NCBI GenBank assembly: GCA_000149265.1
Contig: CH003041.1
Location: 590,204-654,203 of the forward strand
Direction of reading: 5' to 3'
From: Ciona savignyi
Taxonomy: Eukaryota > Chordata > Ascidiacea > Phlebobranchia > Cionidae
DNA length: 64,000 nt
Every line of letters begins with the position of its first letter. Within the stretch, counting starts at the first letter, position 1. Both the position numbers and the translations under genes were made by a program. Shown piece after piece: positions 57,501-63,500 of this stretch. The notes below the pieces were generated by a model, which saw only the letters and a list, made by a program, of their open reading frames with translations, was not told the DNA's origin and made no database searches.

Positions 57501-60500
57501 ATTTGACACTTTGTGTTTTTTTAAATCCTTGTTTAGTTCTTGCATTTAATGATTTATTTTGTTGATGACGTATTTTCCTAGTTTTCCTGTTTTGGTAAGT
57601 GCATGTGGACAGTTGAATTATACAAGTTGGGCTAAAATTTGAACGGACCTCTGCCTGAAACACACTGCAATTTCTCTGATAACCCGACGGTGGGCACGAG
57701 GTGATCTGACAATTGCCCATATGTAAAACCTTTGGTTTTTCTATTCACGGGGATAAACATGAATATCCTCTACTATCCTATCCAGGGGAATAAACATAAT
57801 TACCCTATCCTATCCTGAATCCCTACAATACCAATTTAAAGAATTTAATATAACATCACAGAGAAAAAATAAACAAATTTACAGTTATAATACAACTACT
57901 GTTTCCACAGCCACTTGCCCCCCAGTGTTGCCCCCCAACCATGGGTCAGTGTTGCCAGCCGAATGTGGGTGGATGCGGCAGAATGTGGAGAGCGGGTGTC
58001 TCATACGATGCGATGTGGGGTGGGTGATCCAAGGAAGACATGCACTTCAATGTCTAGGAAACGGGGAGTGGTCAGATGAGCTACCCTCTTGCATGGGTGG
58101 CTCTTATACAGGTGGGGAAATGGTTGGTTTGTTATTATTGCAACTGCAGTATACCTTATGTGGGTACATAGGGGTGGGATCTCATCATTAGGTTTTTCAT
58201 TCATTCATTATTATGGGCGGGTTCACAGTAGCCCCGGGACTAGGAATTTAGGCCATGATACATTACATTATTATGGGCGGGTTCACAGTAGCCCCGGGAC
58301 TAGGAATTTAAGCCATGATACATTACATTATTATGGGCGGGTCCACGGTAAGCACTGGGACCAGAAATTTATGCCATAGAAGGCCCATTACTCCAGCGCC
58401 CTAAGCTAACATGGATGATGAGGTTAAACGGATTACACTCTTGTCACCTTATAACATTAATATCAATGCTCTGTGACTTTCAGACCCGAAAACGAAGCCT
58501 TTCATCATTCGACAAATTCATTCCGGAAGCACAACTTCCATCTGCCTTAAGGTTTCTAAAACCTCCTTTTTTACTTGTGTGTTGCATATTGTGTTGCGTG
58601 AGAACGAACAGGTCGTGATGCTTAGTATTACTCTGTCTATTGCTGTGGGTAGACAAATAGTAGTTTAAAGTTATATTTTATTTTCATATTGTTAGTTCAA
58701 ATTCTTAAGCACTTCGCCGATGTTTCTTGTTTTGTTGATTATTGTCTAATGTTCTGTACTTTTTGGTTGTATCTTGCTTTAGAGCAAGTTCCTTTTTGAT
58801 GGTCATTGATGTAGACTGTGCAATAAACATAAATTGTACTAAAACACTTTAGTAGATTACCTCATGCCAAAATACCAATTACTGGAGCTATTACAGTGTG
58901 ATTGAGACCTTGCTACATAATTTGTTCAACAAAATAAACTGTTTATTCGTAACTGTGATGTTGCACCATCTTACGTTTTGCCATTCCCCCTGTATTTTGT
59001 GGAGAAAAATCTGAACTATGTCTACATCTTATTTTATCTTTTTAATTTTAGATATTTTTTATAGTTTTATTGTTGTTGTGTATGATAGACATGTTCCTTT
59101 AATCTGGTAGACGTAGAACCTATTAATCTGCTGGGTTCATGCAATGTCCGTTTGGTACCTTGCCCAAGGACACAACCGACTAGCTAGTGACCAGTTTCTA
59201 CCTGTGAGTAAAAAAATCCCACCATTTCAGGCCAACTCAATCACCAAGCTTGTCGAGGCCGATTCTGACTGCCAAACTACTCACCACCAGTGGCGCTGGA
59301 GAGACTTGAGCGTGGGGTTAATAGAGAGTATGGGTGAGGAGGGTTATTGTTGGACCCCCGCACGACACGATACGAGAATACGGCTTGCTCTTACCCCCTG
59401 TGACCCGGCTAATCCTTCTCAGGTTGGACTTGTTTGTTACAGAAATTTAAGGGGAATCAGTTGCTTTCGTTTCATACTATCTCTAACCTATGTATCTGCA
59501 ATAGTATTTTCTTCCCTCTTAGTGAAATGCTTGGGTTCGTGTGTTAACCCCCTTGAGCAATCGTAAGATCACCTCGCGCCCATTGTTGGTTTACCAGAGC
59601 TATTGCAGTGTGTTGTTTATGATAAACACGTTCCTTCAATTTGGTAGAACCCATTAATCTGCTGGGTTTAGGCAATGTCCGTTAAGTTCCTTGCCCAAGG
59701 ACACAACCGACTATCTAGGGGCCAGTTTGAAACCTGCTACCTTTAGGTTGAATGGCGTCGCACAAAACCGCCAGACTAACTTATCGGAATATCCTCTGAT
59801 TCTGATAGTTACCCAATGGGCTTTTTAATGTGATCGAAAATTTAAATTCATCTCCAGTACTTTGAATGTTCCGATGCCAGTCTACGTCAGCGTGCTTTGC
59901 AAGTGAGTGCTGAGGGGCTGGCACTCGGTCGTGACAGTGATGCCTTCCATCATGACAAGCATGTGTACCTCCTATCTAGACCTGGTAGCTTTTCAATGGA
60001 TTGGGAAGCACTGGAACCGGGTCCTGCTCTGATGGTGAACATGTCATACGACAACTCATTGTGCAGGTACATTGGCGTCAAACCTTTATATGTTTTGCTA
60101 GAATATATCTTTAGCAAATGGTATTGGAATTGACAGCTGCTCCGTTTTTGCTAGTTTTGACAGAGAACAAAAAAAACAGCAAAAAGTTCGAGTTTCGTCT
60201 AAATCTTTTACTATTTTATCTGCGGAGGTGGACCGATGGTTAGTCGGCATTAAACCAAATGATAACCTGATTGTAGCCATGTATTGAGTAGTGACAGCTG
60301 TGTTTGCCCCCAAAGCCCCATGGAAACTTGTCCGAACTGTTAGACTTGTGGTTTAGTGCAAAAAAACTTAGTAACCTCCAATTTTGTTTTCCCAATTATT
60401 TTGGTAAAACAATCTTATCTATATCTAAAGCAAGAATGTTTTATTTAATATAGGCTTAGTTATCCTTAATCAATAAATATATAAAAACAGCGATTTTAGG

Positions 60501-63500
60501 TATGCTTAAAATATTTTTATTATATTCAGCACAATGCACAAGCTGTGGTTATCAACATAGTATGTTATGCTGTCTAATTAGTTTGTTTGAGAATTTGAAA
60601 TCGGTGGAAAAATTGATACATTCCTTAGAATGTCCTGTCGATTACGGAAATCTGACATATTTAAGTTGTCCTGAAATACAGAATAGTTGTCATAAAACTT
60701 TTAATATCCCATGCAACCCAGGAAAATATGTGGAGGGTTAATCGAATCATTTGAAGGAACAATTACTAGTCCGGGTTATCCGATCAAATATCCAAAAAAC
60801 ACAATCTGCAGATGGATTATAAAAGGTTTGTTGGTTTTACTTTTTATTGAAAGTTGATTAAACCATACAGTGAAATGTCTTGTTTGTTAGGATAGGATAT
60901 TCATGTGTATCCCCATTATAGTTGCCAAATTTTAGTTTGTCAACTATTAATAATTCTTTGTGAGCACCACCGTCAATAACGCATTTCATTTGTCTCCAGC
61001 TTTTAATGGTTTTCTAAAAATAAGGTAACACAGGTTGAGCAATAAACATAAATCACAGTACAAAAACACAGGAAAAACGGCATTTAGTTTTACTAAAGTG
61101 AACACAATAATTAGGTAAAAAATAGAAAAACAAGTATACTTACTGACTGTGTGGTGCAGCCAGTCTCTAATATCCTTTGAATAACTTTAAAGTAAAACAT
61201 GGCAAAACGATAAACTCAAAGTCACCTTGTGAACGCAACAAAAATAACGCATGATTGATTTTGAAAGTTTAAACATAGAATTACATAAATTAATTGATTT
61301 AATACGAAATAAAGGTGATTGTAAATCAAAGCAACATAAAAAGGCTATTTTGGCATCTTCACCCATGAATGGGAAAACCTAAGGGTTTACACACGGACAA
61401 TCGTCAGATCCCTTGTTTGGTTACCAGAGCTATTGCAGTGTGTTGTGTACAATACAAACATTCATTTAATTCGGTAGAATCCATTATTTCACTGGGTTCA
61501 GGCAATGTCCGTCAAGTGCCTTGCTCAATGACACAACTGACTAGTTTAGCGACCAGTTTTTAATCTGCAACCCTTTAGTTGAAAGGCGTCTCACTAAAAC
61601 ACCAGACTAAGCAGTCGGACAAGTAGGTCAGTTGTGTCCTTGGGCAAGGAACTTAATGGACATTGTCTATACTCAGTAAAATAATGGGCTCTACCAAATT
61701 GAACGTCTAACCTCTTTTAAACCTACAACCCTTCAGTTTAAAAAACGCCGCACTAAACCACCACGCTATTCAGTCGGATAGATAAAAATTAGTATTAAAT
61801 TAAATTATTAACTCTTTCTTTCTTAACCTCAGCCCCAAATCGCGTGATCAGATTCTGGGTGATGGAGGTTGACCTTGCTCGTGGTCGTGATCACATGATA
61901 TGTGATCGTGATGTGCTCATGATCATGGAGGGTGATTCATTCACAGATGATTCGTATCACGCCCTTGCTACACTGTGCGGTGCGTATTGAATAGATGATT
62001 AAAATAAATAATTTTATTTTTTAATTTATCTACAATGTATAGTATAAGATATTTATGTATATCCCCGTAAATGGAAAAACGCAAGGGACGTCAACATGTT
62101 ACACTTTTAGGTAGTGTTCTCGATAACTTGCAGTCAGCAGCTCTCAACGATATATATAAAATGCTTGTATTGATATAAGCAGCATAAAAACACAACTACC
62201 TCCAAACATAGGATAGGATGGGATATTCATGTTTATCCCCGTGAATGGGAAAACTAAGGGGGTTAACACACTGGCAATCGTCAGATCACCTCACGCCCAT
62301 CGTCGGGTTACCGGAGCTATTGCAGTGTGATTGTATATGATAGACACGTTCCTTCAATTTGGTAGAACCCATTAATCCGCTGGGTTCTGGCAATGTCCGT
62401 TAAGCGCCTTTCCCAAGGACACAACCGACTAGCTAGCGACCAGTTTCGCACCTGCAACCTTTCGATTAAAAGGCTACGCACTTAACCGCACCGCCAGACC
62501 AACCGGCCGGACATACTCTTACAGGTCATATATAAAATAAAATAGGCGGGAAAGTCTAACGGTTTTTAGCGGGAAGGATAAAGATAAAGGCAACAGGCAA
62601 TTAGCAATCAATGCACGCACCGAAATCAAGCATCAAGATAACATTGTAACAAACGTTAATCGACATAATCGTCAAATTACCTTGTGTCCAACATCAGGTT
62701 ACCAAAGCTATTTCATTCGGTTTTGTGTGTGATTAAGAAATTTTTTAATTTTATAAAATCCATTTACAGTGTTAGCACAATAGATCAGCCCCAGAACGTT
62801 ATGCCAACTATTTTATAGATCCTCCAACGTCTATTTTATCCTAACACAATACCCGCAGCGTAACATTTTCTTGCTCCCATTCCAGGAAGCTTAAAGGGCA
62901 CCCAGGGACCCATTACCTCCCTACATGGAAGTTTACTGATAGAGTTCCGAAGCGGTAACCACGATATCACGCAGAGAGGATTCAATGCACGTTGGACCAC
63001 GGAACCATTTCCGGCCTCCAAAACTGGTAATTTGAGCTCGTTGTGTTTATCTCGGCTGGATGGTTAGTTTTTCTGATAAAACGGCCGTTAACCTAAGGGT
63101 GACGAGTTAAAAACAGACGCTAGCTAGTTGGCTGTGTACTTGGGCAAGGCACTTATCGGACATTACCTGAGCCCATCGGATTAATGGGTCTACTAAATTA
63201 AAAAAACATTTCAATTACCGGTATACAAACAAAGTGCAATAGCTTCGGTAACCCGATGAAAGATCGTGTTTGTATGGAATTCGGTAAATGTCGCGTTAAC
63301 AATCAGCCACACGAACGTACATGTTCATGGTTTTGATTATATATACTTTTTTAAACAAGCTCTATTTTAAACCCTTGATGGGCTCGTCACTATGACCTTT
63401 TTATATAGGGAGCGGTATATCAATCGGTCGCGTTAACCATACGGCCACACAATCGTTTTGCTATTTTTTTATACCGGGCTAAGATTCGAACCCATGATCG

